64,000 nt of DNA from Flaviflexus massiliensis (lineage in GTDB: Bacteria; Actinomycetota; Actinomycetes; Actinomycetales; Actinomycetaceae). The DNA lies in contig NZ_LN831058.1 in NCBI RefSeq assembly GCF_001375495.1, positions 764,768-828,767 on the forward strand, given 5' to 3'. Numbering within the stretch: position 1 is the stretch's first letter; each line of letters begins with the position of its first letter. The translations under genes were made by a program, and so were the position numbers. Shown in pieces: positions 1-8,845 of this stretch. The notes beneath the pieces were generated by a model. The model ran no database searches and was not told the DNA's origin. It was given only the letters and a program-made list of their open reading frames with translations.

Positions 1-1
1 G

Positions 2-160
2 ACTACATGGGAGTACTTGACCGCGCCGCTTCTCATTCACAACACCAAGGCCATCTTGGATAACTTTGGTTCCCAGGGTTGGGAGCTTGTTGCGATCTCG
101 CCCGGACCCGCGGGCACCGAGAACGTGATCGCCTACTTTAAGCGCCCGAAGGAGAGCTAG
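2..160 (+). CDS. DUF4177-like protein, C-terminal part
   Basis: The window opens inside a gene; the last 52 codons are visible, ending in TAG. The visible part has the FGSQGWELVAISP motif and the terminal YFKRP pattern typical of short DUF4177-type proteins, which are about 60-100 residues and of unknown function. The stop codon overlaps the GTG start of the next gene by one base, so the two are almost certainly co-transcribed. In M. tuberculosis a similar small protein lies beside the RidA homologue (from memory). The N-terminus lies outside the window. Confidence 0.7.
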   Translation, partial: TTWEYLTAPLLIHNTKAILDNFGSQGWELVAISPGPAGTENVIAYFKRPKES

Positions 161-636
161 TGGCTACTCCCAGTACTCGACTCGGTGAACTGGGGCTCGA
201 ACTTCCCCCGGTTGCGGCGCCGCTCGCCGCATACGTGCCCTCCAAGGTCACCGGCAACATGGCCCGCTCCTCGGGCCAGCTCCCGTTCAAAGACGGCGAA
301 CTGACCCTGACCGGCAAGGTCGGTGCCGAAGTCTCGCTCGATGAAGCCTACGAGGCGGCACGCCTGTGCGCACTTAACGCCCTCGCCTCGGTGGCTCAAA
401 CCGCTGGAGGTATTGATTCCATCGCCTCTATCATCCACGTCACCGGCTATGTCGCTTCAGCACCGGATTTCTATGATCAGCCCAAGGTCATCAATGGAGC
501 CTCAGAGCTCTTCGCGGATATCTTCGGAACCGGCGGCAAGCATACGCGCTCAGCAGTCGGCGTCGCAGTTCTTCCCCTCAACGTCCCCGTTGAGCTGGAG
601 ATCGTCTGCCAGATCGTCAAGTCCCGCATCGACTAG
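160..636 (+). CDS. RidA family protein (YjgF/YER057c/UK114)
   Basis: This 158-residue protein has the RidA/YjgF fold pattern throughout. Near the C-terminus is the HTRSAVGVAVLPLNVPVELE segment, which carries the conserved Arg that binds the substrate carboxylate in RidA proteins and the trailing Pro-x3-Val-Glu-Leu-Glu trimer-interface strand. Family members hydrolyse reactive enamine/imine intermediates from PLP enzymes, but this branch is longer than E. coli RidA (128 residues) and its substrate is unproven. The GTG start overlaps the stop of the upstream DUF4177 gene by one base. A strong hairpin follows the stop. Confidence 0.85.
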   Translation: MATPSTRLGELGLELPPVAAPLAAYVPSKVTGNMARSSGQLPFKDGELTLTGKVGAEVSLDEAYEAARLCALNALASVAQTAGGIDSIASIIHVTGYVASAPDFYDQPKVINGASELFADIFGTGGKHTRSAVGVAVLPLNVPVELEIVCQIVKSRID

Positions 637-654
637 CCCCTCAAGATCAAGAAA

Positions 655-693
655 GTGGTGGGGGAAGAGACTATCTGTCTCTTCCCCCACCAC
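655..693. terminator. Bidirectional terminator hairpin
   Basis: A perfect 16-bp inverted repeat (655-670 against 678-693) with a 7-nt loop lies between two convergent genes, ridA-like and crp-like. Its symmetry and position suggest termination in both directions. Confidence 0.8.
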
Positions 694-717
694 CATCTAG
701 TTCTCAGGAAATGTGTT

Positions 718-1395
718 TTAGGAGGCGCGCTTTTCGAGGCGGCTGATTTCGATGAGGGTGACGGCGCGTCCTTCGAGGCGGATCCAACCGCGGGACACGA
801 AGTCAGCAAGCGACTTGTTGACGGTCTCGCGGGATGCACCAACGAGGTGGGCGATCTCTTCCTGCGTCAAGTCGTGTGCGACGTAAACGCCTTCCTGTGT
901 GCGCTCACCGAAGCGGGCAGCCAGGTCGAGGAGTGCCTTGGCGACACGGCCGGGGACGTCAGCGAAGACAAGGTCGGCCATGAGTTCGTTCGTGCGGCGC
1001 AGGCGCTGAGCAAGCTGGCGCAGCATGTGCTTGGCCATGTCCGGGTGGTTGTCGATGAAGCCCATGAGGTCTTCATGCGAGAGCGACAGCAGGGTAGTCG
1101 GTGCAACAGCGGTGGCTGAGGTAGAGCGCTTACCGAGGTCGAACAGGGACAGCTCACCAATGATTTCGCGGGGACCGAGGATGGCGATGAGGTTCTCACG
1201 ACCATCGTCCGATGCGTGTCCGAGCTTGATCTTGCCGTCCACGATGATGAAGAGGTTATCTCCGGAGTCACCCTCGTGGAAGAGAGCCTCTCCACGGCGA
1301 AGGGTTTCTTCAGACATCAGCTCCGTGAGCTTTGCCTGATCCTCCTCTGACAGGCCCGCAAACAGCGGTACCGAAGCGATGATGCTGGTCTCCAA
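718..1395 (-). CDS. Crp/Fnr family transcriptional regulator (GlxR/Crp-like)
   Basis: A 225-residue CRP-fold regulator. The N-terminal cyclic-nucleotide-binding beta-roll (about residues 10-120) contains the GELSLFD segment, followed by RSTSATA, the Arg-Ser/Thr pair that contacts cAMP phosphate. A C-terminal winged helix (about residues 165-215) contains TQEEIAHLVGASRETVNKSL, the recognition helix. In actinobacteria this protein (GlxR in Corynebacterium, Crp/Rv3676 in mycobacteria) is a global cAMP-responsive regulator of carbon and respiratory genes. It is divergent from nth with about 106 bp between them, the usual actinobacterial order. No Cys cluster of FNR type is present. Confidence 0.9.
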   Translation of the reverse strand: METSIIASVPLFAGLSEEDQAKLTELMSEETLRRGEALFHEGDSGDNLFIIVDGKIKLGHASDDGRENLIAILGPREIIGELSLFDLGKRSTSATAVAPTTLLSLSHEDLMGFIDNHPDMAKHMLRQLAQRLRRTNELMADLVFADVPGRVAKALLDLAARFGERTQEGVYVAHDLTQEEIAHLVGASRETVNKSLADFVSRGWIRLEGRAVTLIEISRLEKRAS

Positions 1396-1464
1396 TGCTT
1401 TCTACCTTTCCTGAGTGCTGTTTGCCGCCAAGCCCATTGGCTCGGCCCTAGCAATTCACAGATA

Positions 1465-1501
1465 AGACTACCCTATGTGACAAGGTGCATAATATGAATA
1501 T
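1465..1501 (+). promoter_or_regulatory. Candidate nth promoter with partial CRP-like site
   Basis: A -10-like CATAAT (1488-1493) ends eight bases before the nth ATG at 1502, so transcription may begin at or next to the start codon (leaderless). TGTGA at 1476-1480 matches half of the CRP/GlxR consensus; the second half is weak. No good -35 is seen. Proposed from spacing only. Confidence 0.35.
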
Positions 1502-2182
1502 ATGACGGCTAAAAAGCAAATTTATCCGCCCAGACCACGCTCGAAGGCAGCTCGCAGGCAGCAGGCTGTGGCCGTGAACGACGCTCTGACCAGGAATTAT
1601 CCGGATGCTCGATGTGAGCTGGACTTCACCAATCCGCTGGAATTGCTGGTCGCAACCGTGTTGTCGGCGCAAACCACGGATGTTCGGGTTAATTCGATAA
1701 CGCCGGAACTGTTTGCCACCTACCCGGCGGCGGAAGATTATGCGGATGCTGACCGGGAGGAACTCGAATCAATCCTGCGACCCCTCGGCTTCCACCGTGC
1801 CAAAGCCAAGTCGCTCATGGGCCTCGGTGCCGCGCTTGTAGAAAAGCACGGGGGTGAGGTGCCGAATTCCCTTGAGGAGCTGATCAAACTCCCGGGAGTT
1901 GGCCGGAAGACCGCGAATGTGGTTCTGGGAAATGCCTTCGGCATCCCCGGAATCACGGTCGACACCCACGTCGGCAGGCTCGCGCGGAGGCTGGGATGGT
2001 CGAGGGAAGAAAACCCCGTCAAAGTCGAGAACGACATTGCTGACCTGCTGCCCGAGGAGGAGTGGACCATGGCCTGCCACCGACTCATCTTCCACGGCAG
2101 GAGAATCTGCACCGCCCGCAAACCAAACTGCGCCGCATGTCCGATCGCGGACCTATGCCCGTCCTACCCTGTTACCGCCTGA
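1502..2182 (+). CDS. nth: Endonuclease III (DNA glycosylase/AP lyase)
   Basis: A 226-residue HhH-GPD glycosylase that removes oxidised pyrimidines and cleaves the AP site. The helix-hairpin-helix LPGVGRKTA carries the catalytic Lys (K136, equal to E. coli Lys120), and VDTHV carries the catalytic Asp (D154, equal to Asp138). The C-terminal [4Fe-4S] cluster cysteines are at 203, 210, 213 and 219 with the classical C-x6-C-x2-C-x5-C spacing. About 15 extra basic N-terminal residues are usual for actinobacterial Nth. No ribosome site precedes the ATG, consistent with a leaderless message. It is divergent from crp. Confidence 0.95.
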   Translation: MTAKKQIYPPRPRSKAARRQQAVAVNDALTRNYPDARCELDFTNPLELLVATVLSAQTTDVRVNSITPELFATYPAAEDYADADREELESILRPLGFHRAKAKSLMGLGAALVEKHGGEVPNSLEELIKLPGVGRKTANVVLGNAFGIPGITVDTHVGRLARRLGWSREENPVKVENDIADLLPEEEWTMACHRLIFHGRRICTARKPNCAACPIADLCPSYPVTA

Positions 2183-2248
2183 GCAGTTCATATCGCCGTG
2201 TGAACTATGCGCGGGAGGACATCGTCGGTCCGCGTGAACGAAAAGTGA

Positions 2249-3169
2249 CTACGCCTTTGCTGACTGGTTGTTGAGGAAGTCAATCAGGAGGCGCTGGACC
2301 TCGTCGGGATTCTCTTCGTGTGCGAGGTATCCGGTGTTGGGAAGCACAACGTGCCGGTACTCTCCGGCAACATGCTTGGTGGTTTGGGCCCACGCCCTCG
2401 ATGGGAGTAGCGGATCGAGGGCGCCGCGGATCGTGAGGACCGGAATGTTGAGGGGGCGAGAGATTTGGTTGAGAAACTTCCGTCCCGAACGTCTCCTGTT
2501 CATCCCCCACGTCCACCGCAACTGGTGGATCTGAGTTTTCGCGGCATTGGGTAGTTGCAGGGCGTCAGCGTAGTGCTCAACCGCCTCGGTCGCACCCGTG
2601 TTACCCGGGGCGGATAGTTCCGCCAGGAGCTTCTTAAGCCTGGTGGGTTTCTTCAGTGCCTGCTCGGCCACCTGCGGGAGGAATGCGGACAGGTAGTGCC
2701 GCCATGTCCGGAACGTGACATGAAGCCCCAGCTTGAAGGTGTCGATGGGGTGCGGGGATGAGATCGTGACAAGGCCGGTGATGAGATTGGGGGCCAGGCT
2801 AGCTGCAACCCAGGCAAGCGCCCCGCCCGAACCTGTTCCAACGAGAACCGCTTGGGAGGCGCCGAGACTGCGAATAACGCCGACAATGTCGCTGGCAAGG
2901 GTTGGCGTGTCGAACGTGTCCCTCGTCCGGTCACTTCCGCCCGCGCCGCGCACATCCACAGCAGCCACCGCGTAGCCTGCCTCGGCGAGCGCTGGGATCT
3001 GGTTGCGCCACGCATACCAGTACTCGGGGAAGCCATGAATGAGAACAATGAGGGGCTTGCCTTCGGTGAGGGTGCCGGCTGTTGCCACATGGAACTGGGC
3101 CCCGCTGGCGCGCACAAGACGATGGTGCCAGGGTCCAGGTAGCGTCACGCACGAGTTGTCGGCAGGCAT
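2249..3169 (-). CDS. Alpha/beta-fold hydrolase, EphE-like, nucleophile elbow altered
   Basis: The chosen start at 3169 follows a strong GAGGAGG ribosome site five bases upstream; a start 17 codons earlier lacks one. The 306-residue product resembles epoxide-hydrolase-type alpha/beta hydrolases: HGFPEYWYAWRNQIPAL (oxyanion region), DVRGAGGSDR, and an HEEN segment near the C-terminus containing the expected His. The elbow reads LVGTGSGGALAW, so the residue aligned with the usual Asp/Ser nucleophile (as in VGHDWGG or VGHSLGG) is Gly. The position near nth and ssd matches mycobacterial EphE/Rv3670 by recollection. Catalytic activity is uncertain: the adjacent Ser could act, or the protein may not be a hydrolase. 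Confidence 0.75.
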   Translation of the reverse strand: MPADNSCVTLPGPWHHRLVRASGAQFHVATAGTLTEGKPLIVLIHGFPEYWYAWRNQIPALAEAGYAVAAVDVRGAGGSDRTRDTFDTPTLASDIVGVIRSLGASQAVLVGTGSGGALAWVAASLAPNLITGLVTISSPHPIDTFKLGLHVTFRTWRHYLSAFLPQVAEQALKKPTRLKKLLAELSAPGNTGATEAVEHYADALQLPNAAKTQIHQLRWTWGMNRRRSGRKFLNQISRPLNIPVLTIRGALDPLLPSRAWAQTTKHVAGEYRHVVLPNTGYLAHEENPDEVQRLLIDFLNNQSAKA

Positions 3170-3186
3170 GATCCTCCTCAAAGAAA

Positions 3187-3215
3187 AGCGGGTGCGGGCA
3201 GTGCCCGCACCCGCT
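3187..3215 (-). terminator. Rho-independent terminator
   Basis: A 13-bp inverted repeat (3187-3199 and 3203-3215) with a 3-nt loop, followed on the minus strand by TTTCTTT. It ends the transcript of the membrane-protein gene at 3236-4492 just before the hydrolase start. Confidence 0.8.
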
Positions 3216-3235
3216 ACCAATAGCTCGAGAATATC

Positions 3236-4492
3236 TTAGGAGTCGTTCTTCCTCGACAGGAGGACACTGCGGCGACCTGTGATCTCGCCCCGTTCGGTGC
3301 CGTGACGGCGTGCCTGATGCGAAACAACACCGGTCATGAGCAGGAGGAATCCGTAGACTGCGAGCCTGCCCGTGGCCAGTGAGTTCGTCAGGTGATATCC
3401 AACATTCCCCGTGAAGTCATTGAATCCTGCGAAGGACTGCATGGCGTTGCTGGCAAGCAGATCCTGAGTGAGGGCCGGAGCGAAGATCGCGAGCGCCCCT
3501 GCCACGAGCAGGATGACACCGATCACGATTGGGCCAACGGAGGAGTAGCTGGCCAGGAACCACAGAACCCCAACACAGAGCAGGGCTCCGAGGAGTTCGA
3601 GGACGACCAGCCAGTCAACAGTTCCCGTCGACCATGCGTTCCCGTCAATCTCCGTGAGACGTACGCCCGAGTCCGCAATCAGGTACCAGGCAAGCGGGGC
3701 CAGGAGGAGCGTTCCGAAAAACACGCCAACGTGAGACCAGCCGCGACCGCGTGGTTCCTCCGGGATGGGTTCCTCGTAGTGGAACTCGGAGGAAGGGCGG
3801 GTGTAGGGCGATTCTGGTGGGGTTGACACCGTGGCAGGAGAGGAGACTGTCGTGGGTGCAGGCGTGGCGGAGGTGCTGCTGTCAGCCGGCACCCGGTTAA
3901 AGACCGAGGTGCGGTTGGGGTAGGAACCGGTACGTTCTGCGGGGGCTGTGGCGGCGGGAGTCGTGACGGTTGCATCAGCGGAATCACTCGTGTCGCGAAC
4001 AACGGTCGCATCGTCACGGTCAGCTACCGAATCGGTGCCACCGGTGTTGCCGAATTCGCGTTCCCAACGATCGCGTTCCGTCTCCTTCGGAGCCGTGTCG
4101 GCATCCGGTTCGTCGGAGAAGTTCGGTGACCAGGAGCGGGTCGACTCCGCTTCCGACTCGGTGAACTCGGGTTCATCAGACAGCTTGGCGTCCCCGCGAT
4201 GATCGTTTACTACGGAGGAGTCGGCGCGTTCGGAACCACCCGAAAGCGCCTCGTCACCGCCGTGCGAATCGTGCTTACGCGTGTACGGGGTGCGGAACGG
4301 GGAGTCCTGTGACGAATCGTGGGACGAGTCGACATTCGACTGCTCGGCGGCCGGCTCCCCGGTGCCGTCTACCTCGGGAAGCGAGTCTGTTCCCTCGCGC
4401 TCGCTGTCGTCGCCCTGCGGTAGCGGGTCGAGAATGTCGTCATGTCCTTCCTCGTGATCAGGACGTGAATAAGGATCGGTAGGTGTCGACAT
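3236..4492 (-). CDS. Acidic low-complexity membrane protein, unknown function
   Basis: A 418-residue protein in two halves. Residues 1 to about 250 are hydrophilic, very rich in Asp, Glu, Ser and Thr, and probably disordered. Residues about 255-400 contain four hydrophobic segments (beginning GWSHVGVFFGTLLLAPLAWY, VDWLVVLELLGALL, IVIGVILLVAGALAIF and LAVYGFLLLMTGVV), ending in a basic tail. This suggests a four-helix membrane domain with a long cytoplasmic N-terminal tail. I do not recognise a named family. It ends at its own terminator and has a separate upstream promoter region shared with the divergent gene at 4581. Confidence 0.7.
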   Translation of the reverse strand: MSTPTDPYSRPDHEEGHDDILDPLPQGDDSEREGTDSLPEVDGTGEPAAEQSNVDSSHDSSQDSPFRTPYTRKHDSHGGDEALSGGSERADSSVVNDHRGDAKLSDEPEFTESEAESTRSWSPNFSDEPDADTAPKETERDRWEREFGNTGGTDSVADRDDATVVRDTSDSADATVTTPAATAPAERTGSYPNRTSVFNRVPADSSTSATPAPTTVSSPATVSTPPESPYTRPSSEFHYEEPIPEEPRGRGWSHVGVFFGTLLLAPLAWYLIADSGVRLTEIDGNAWSTGTVDWLVVLELLGALLCVGVLWFLASYSSVGPIVIGVILLVAGALAIFAPALTQDLLASNAMQSFAGFNDFTGNVGYHLTNSLATGRLAVYGFLLLMTGVVSHQARRHGTERGEITGRRSVLLSRKNDS

Positions 4493-4580
4493 TGGTGTCC
4501 TCCTCGTCGTTATGTTCTGACGCTATAACGAATGTGCCCCAATTTTGTGGATCACGCGCCCGGCACCCTACCTTAGAGTT

Positions 4581-5381
4581 ATGGATTCGGCTCACGGTGT
4601 TGCAACGGCCCTCGATACGCTCGCGACCCTGCCTGGCGTGCAAGAATGCGGGACCCGGGTTGCTCAAGCCGTGCGTTCCGTTCGTTTCTCCACCGGATTG
4701 CGGCGCGGCTGGGAAGGGGCGCGTGCCGAAGCGAGTGTCCGCTGGGTGCTCCGCGAGTGCGCGATGCTGGGCAGGGACGTGACAGCGCAGGCGTTGCGGG
4801 AGCAGATTGCGTGGCGTGGCGAACCGGACGATCCTGTTGCGGCCGCGGCCTGGCGTTGCCACATCGACGCCGTGAATTCGATGCCGCCCCTCAACACGAA
4901 GGACACGGCCCCACCCCGTCAGGTTCCGATGAGAGCGCTTCTTGCCGGACTGCACCGAGACGCGGCCTCCACCCAGGAAAGCAACTCGGAACGTAACGCT
5001 GCTGGAATCCTCTCCCCATCCGATCTGAATCGGCAGGAACTGCTCATGGCGATCGCCGAATCCAAAGCCCCCGCGATCGTCGTCCTGTCGGTCCTGCTCG
5101 GGCAGTGGCTGACCGATCCGCTGACCGTTCCCGGTGACTCATTCATCCGGGACAGTTTCGTCCGCTCACTGGCAACATCGAGAGGACTGGAACCCACCGG
5201 AATTGCGGTCCTCGACATTCAAAGCCTACGAGACGGCCTCGCCCACTACGAGCGGGGTGACAGTGAGGGCATGGTCGCGTGGTTCACCCTGGTTGCGGAC
5301 AGTTTCGTTGACGCGATGAGTGAAGCGCTCCGCATCTCCCAGTCGGTTCTTGCTGGCCGTACTGATCCCGAACTCCCGTAA
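4581..5381 (+). CDS. Conserved hypothetical protein upstream of ssd
   Basis: About 266 residues if started at the ATG at 4581 (MDSAHGVATALDTLATLPGV); a start at 4545 is possible but would add an unnatural 12-residue leader. It is mostly helical with an alternating charged pattern and no signal peptide or membrane segment. Homologues of similar size lie next to ssd in several actinobacteria and are sometimes annotated as oxidoreductase, but no nucleotide-binding glycine motif or Fic HPFxxGNGR motif is visible, so I assign no function. It precedes ssd by about 60 bp in the same orientation and may be part of the Tad operon. Confidence 0.65.
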   Translation: MDSAHGVATALDTLATLPGVQECGTRVAQAVRSVRFSTGLRRGWEGARAEASVRWVLRECAMLGRDVTAQALREQIAWRGEPDDPVAAAAWRCHIDAVNSMPPLNTKDTAPPRQVPMRALLAGLHRDAASTQESNSERNAAGILSPSDLNRQELLMAIAESKAPAIVVLSVLLGQWLTDPLTVPGDSFIRDSFVRSLATSRGLEPTGIAVLDIQSLRDGLAHYERGDSEGMVAWFTLVADSFVDAMSEALRISQSVLAGRTDPELP

Positions 5382-5443
5382 AGAAATCCACAGCCCAAGT
5401 TCAGTCCGATCCCGGTCGGGGGAACCGGCGGGAGACTCGGGGC

Positions 5444-6460
5444 ATGAATGACAGGGTTTCTCACCGGAAGATTCGGACGCAGCCGCTTGCCACGGTCCTC
5501 ATCAGAGCATCCTCGGCCGAGCTCATAACCGATATTGAGCGCCTCGCCACCGTTGCTGGGGTCGATACGGCGACCGTGGATCCGAAGGGTGAAGCACCGC
5601 CCGCGATCCTCACCCTGACCGAGGAGTCGGGGACCACGCGATCGGTTCTCGCCAGCTTCAATGAACTCTTCCAACCGGAATTCGCCGGCCAGCAAGTTTC
5701 GGTCAGTCCCCGCACCAACCCCGCCGACCTGCTTGAACTCTTCGTTGCGGCAGGAGCCACCCAACGCGGCACCGTCGTCGGCGTCCTGGGTGGCCACGGA
5801 GGTGCGGGAGCAACCGTCCTTGCAGCCATGCTGTCCCGCCAGCTCGCACAGGACGGCAGCGCCAGCCTCGTCGATCTCGATCCGCTCTCCGCGGGCTATG
5901 ACACTCTTTTGAGCCTGCCCGACACGGGGAAACGGTGGGCGGACGTAACGAAGGAAAAGGGTACGCTCCTGCCCGGCAGGCTGGTCGCCTCCCTGCCCGA
6001 ATGGCAGGACGTGCGAGTCCTCAGTGGGGACCGGCGAGGAGCCGTCCCATCGGGAGACCGCACCGGCATGAGCGTTACGACCGCCGTCTCCCAAGCAAGC
6101 GCGGTCACGGTCGTTGACCTCCCGCGACACGCACTTCTCAAGAACACGAGCTCCCACGAGACCGTCACCTGGCTCGATCACCTTATTCTCGTTACGCGTA
6201 GCGACATCACAGACCTCGCTCAGACCCGCGCGATCCTCCCACTCATCCCGCCCACGGTGCCCACGACAACGGTGATCGCCGGGGTGAGGAGCGTTGGGCA
6301 GGCTGATGATGCGGCACACCAGCTTGACGTGGAAGCATGCCCCCTGAGATTTGAACGGACCTTCGATGGCGATATTGCCCACGGCATGACACCGGGGGAC
6401 CGGCTACGCTCCGGATCAGCCCGGGACATCAAGCGAATCGCGATGCGGGTCCTGCAATGA
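5444..6460 (+). CDS. ssd: Ssd-type septum site-determining / TadZ-like protein
   Basis: A 338-residue MinD/CpaE-superfamily protein with an N-terminal receiver-like half (about residues 1-100) and a C-terminal SIMIBI ATPase domain. The P-loop region reads GVLGGHGGAGATVLAAML: the deviant Walker A signature lysines of MinD are replaced, a known trait of actinobacterial Ssd proteins. ASLVDLDPLSAG supplies the switch-like Asp. In Tad systems this role (TadZ/CpaE) positions the secretion machine, and Ssd is linked to septum regulation in mycobacteria. It overlaps the next gene, tadA, by four bases (ATGA). Confidence 0.85.
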   Translation: MNDRVSHRKIRTQPLATVLIRASSAELITDIERLATVAGVDTATVDPKGEAPPAILTLTEESGTTRSVLASFNELFQPEFAGQQVSVSPRTNPADLLELFVAAGATQRGTVVGVLGGHGGAGATVLAAMLSRQLAQDGSASLVDLDPLSAGYDTLLSLPDTGKRWADVTKEKGTLLPGRLVASLPEWQDVRVLSGDRRGAVPSGDRTGMSVTTAVSQASAVTVVDLPRHALLKNTSSHETVTWLDHLILVTRSDITDLAQTRAILPLIPPTVPTTTVIAGVRSVGQADDAAHQLDVEACPLRFERTFDGDIAHGMTPGDRLRSGSARDIKRIAMRVLQ

Positions 6461-7593
6461 GCACGGCACTTCAAGAGGCCCGTGCAGCCGTTGTCGGCGG
6501 TGACGAGATCGCCTCCGTCCTGGCCGGCGCATCACCCGATGCGATTTCTATTGCCGCAGTGGCCTCCGTCGGTCAAGGCATCCTCCAGCAACTGGAGGGT
6601 GCCGGCCCCGTCCTCCAACCACTCTTGGACGACCCGCTCATTACCGATGTTCTTGTCAACGGAACCGAAGGTATCTGGATTGATCGCGGACGCGGCCTCG
6701 AACGTATCAATCACGATTCGACAGCGCTTGCGGACCCGGGTGAAGTACGAAAGCTCGCGGTGCGGCTGGCTGCTACCTGCGGTCAGCGACTCGACGATGC
6801 CTCCCCGATCGTGGACGGCACATTTCCCTCAGGGGTCAGACTTCACGCGGTACTCCCGCCACTTGCAGCGGAAGGCACCCTCATTTCCCTGCGTACCCAG
6901 CGCGCCATCGCGCTGACGGTGGATGACCTCGTCCGCTACGGGACAGTCAACGATCCCCTCGCCTGCATCGTCACCTCGATGATCAGCGCCAAAGCGAACG
7001 TCATGATCTCCGGATCAACAGGTTCGGGCAAAACAACGCTTCTTGCCGCGCTGCTCGGGCTCGTCCCCACGAACGAGAGAATCGTCATCATCGAAGAGTC
7101 TGCCGAGCTTCGCCCAACCCATCCGCACTGCGTTCACCTTCAGGTCCGTCACGCCAACGTGCAGGGCACCGGCGAAGTTTCCATGAGCGACCTTGTTCGC
7201 GCCGCCATGAGAATGCGTCCCGACCGCCTCATCCTCGGAGAATGCCGCGGTGCCGAGGTTCGTGACGTTCTCGCTGCCCTCAACACCGGCCACGAGGGTG
7301 GCTGGGCCACCATTCACGCCAACACAGCCCAGGATGTGCCTGCCCGACTCGTTGCACTGGGGGCGCTCGCGGGGATGACAGAGGAGACGGTTGCCGCGCA
7401 GGCAGCCGCAGCGCTCGACGCGGTCATCCACATCAACCGCACCACGAAAGGCAGGCGCATCGACCACATCTCGGTTCTCAGCAGGCAAGGCAGAAATCTT
7501 GTCTCAACCAAAGCGGTCAGTATGGCAGTTGATGGCTTGGAGAAAGGCCCAGCATGGGAGCAACTCGTCGGCCGCCTGGGACTTGACGCGTGA
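6457..7593 (+). CDS. tadA: TadA/CpaF-type secretion ATPase
   Basis: A 378-residue type II/IV secretion ATPase of the CpaF/TadA branch that powers Flp pilus assembly. Walker A is SGSTGSGKTTLL (about residues 185-196), the Asp box/Walker B region is RMRPDRLILGECRGAEV, and a His box lies at GGWATIHANT. The N-terminal domain contains ITDVLVNGTEGIWIDR, typical of this family. It overlaps ssd and tadB by four bases each, indicating translational coupling in the operon ssd-tadA-tadB-tadC. Confidence 0.93.
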   Translation: MSTALQEARAAVVGGDEIASVLAGASPDAISIAAVASVGQGILQQLEGAGPVLQPLLDDPLITDVLVNGTEGIWIDRGRGLERINHDSTALADPGEVRKLAVRLAATCGQRLDDASPIVDGTFPSGVRLHAVLPPLAAEGTLISLRTQRAIALTVDDLVRYGTVNDPLACIVTSMISAKANVMISGSTGSGKTTLLAALLGLVPTNERIVIIEESAELRPTHPHCVHLQVRHANVQGTGEVSMSDLVRAAMRMRPDRLILGECRGAEVRDVLAALNTGHEGGWATIHANTAQDVPARLVALGALAGMTEETVAAQAAAALDAVIHINRTTKGRRIDHISVLSRQGRNLVSTKAVSMAVDGLEKGPAWEQLVGRLGLDA

Positions 7594-8321
7594 ATGCGAT
7601 GATCGCGGTTCTTGCGGGGCTATCCCTAGCCTGCGCGCTGCTTTCCGGAGGTTTCAGCCGGCGCCTAACGGTCACACAAAAAGCGAGAGAACGCCCGCCG
7701 AGGAAACCTCTGAAACTTCCAAAGCGACACGATATTGATCTCGGTGTGCTCGCCTCGGAAGTCGCGACGCGACTGCGCGCGGGCATGGGGGTGGAACGGG
7801 CGTGGCGGCTCTCCCTGGAACGATCGGGACTACCGGAACGGGTTCCAGTCCTCGACCGGCAGGGCACACCGAGGGTTCTTGTGGAGCTTGAGAACCAGGT
7901 GGGGTTGGTGGCCGAGGTGCGCGCATTTCTCACGGGCGCACCCCGAATATCTCACCTCACAAGAGTGGCTCTCCCGTCCTTGCTGGCGGCAACCAGACTC
8001 ACCTGGCAGACCGGAGCCCCCATGGCCGATGTGCTGGATGAATGCGCCGAGGGACTGACCGAGGCTGGCGAAGCCCAGTCCGCTCGCGAAATCGCACTCC
8101 AGGGCCCAAAGTCGACAGCAACGATGCTCGCCTGGTTACCGCTCGTCGGATTGGGGCTTGGGATCATGATGAGAGTTGACCCGCTCGGCTTCCTCCTCGG
8201 TTCAGGGCTCGGAAGAATCTTCCTGGCCGCAGGCATTGCCTGCGAAATTCTTGGGCTCGTCATTGTTCGCAAGATGGTGCGCACCGCCCAAACCGAAGGC
8301 GCGATCGGCAGGCAGTCATGA
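7590..8321 (+). CDS. tadB: TadB-like type II secretion F-family inner-membrane protein
   Basis: A 243-residue membrane protein starting at GTG (7590), overlapping tadA by four bases. It has an N-terminal hydrophobic segment, a central cytoplasmic GspF-type helical domain and two C-terminal hydrophobic helices (around TMLAWLPLVGLGLGIMM and IFLAAGIACEILGLVIV). GspF-domain proteins form the inner-membrane platform of the pilus machine. It is shorter than proteobacterial TadB, as is usual in actinobacteria. Confidence 0.82.
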   Translation: MNAMIAVLAGLSLACALLSGGFSRRLTVTQKARERPPRKPLKLPKRHDIDLGVLASEVATRLRAGMGVERAWRLSLERSGLPERVPVLDRQGTPRVLVELENQVGLVAEVRAFLTGAPRISHLTRVALPSLLAATRLTWQTGAPMADVLDECAEGLTEAGEAQSAREIALQGPKSTATMLAWLPLVGLGLGIMMRVDPLGFLLGSGLGRIFLAAGIACEILGLVIVRKMVRTAQTEGAIGRQS

Positions 8322-8845
8322 TCATTCTTGCCCTCGCGATCCTTGCCGCCATGATGTGGTGGCCCGGAAGGCGGCTTGCCCGGACCAAGCCGGAACCGCC
8401 GCCCCGGCCTCAGCCGGTCGACGAAGCGATGGTGATCGACCTGGCCACGGCACTCGTCGCCTCCGGAGCCTCCATTCCTTCCACGCTCGATGCGCTCGGT
8501 CGGTGCCTCCCTCCCGGCTCGGAAGCCGATGATGTCATCCGTGCCGGCAAAGCCCTGCTCATGGGAGCTGGATGGGACGAAGCCTGGGACGGGGCCTCGG
8601 GAAAGCTTGCTCGTCTCGCGCGAGCCTTCGAACCCGCCTGGGTTGATGGTGCCCCTCCCGTCATCATGCTCCGGCGTGCCGCGGCAAGTGTGCGGGCGAG
8701 GCGGATGAAGGACGCGCAGGAAGCCGCAGCAAGGCTCGGGGTTCGGCTCGTCCTGCCCCTTGGCCTGTGCTTCCTGCCCGCCTTCTTCCTGCTGGGTGTC
8801 GCCCCCGTCATTATCTCGATGGGGATGACACTCCTCGGGGGCTAG
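8318..8845 (+). CDS. tadC: TadC-like type II secretion F-family protein
   Basis: A 175-residue second GspF-type platform protein with an N-terminal hydrophobic helix (IILALAILAAMMWW), a cytoplasmic helical domain and a hydrophobic C-terminal pair (RLGVRLVLPLGLCFLPAFFLL and PVIISMGMTLL). It overlaps tadB by four bases (ATGA) and its stop overlaps the convergent aldo/keto reductase stop by four bases. Together with tadB it forms the membrane scaffold of the Flp pilus apparatus. Confidence 0.8.
   Translation: MIILALAILAAMMWWPGRRLARTKPEPPPRPQPVDEAMVIDLATALVASGASIPSTLDALGRCLPPGSEADDVIRAGKALLMGAGWDEAWDGASGKLARLARAFEPAWVDGAPPVIMLRRAAASVRARRMKDAQEAAARLGVRLVLPLGLCFLPAFFLLGVAPVIISMGMTLLGG

Noticed and set aside
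4458-4955. Long minus-strand frame upstream of the ssd neighbour gene
   Set aside because: Arg/Gly/His-rich composition and antisense to a better frame; no family resemblance.
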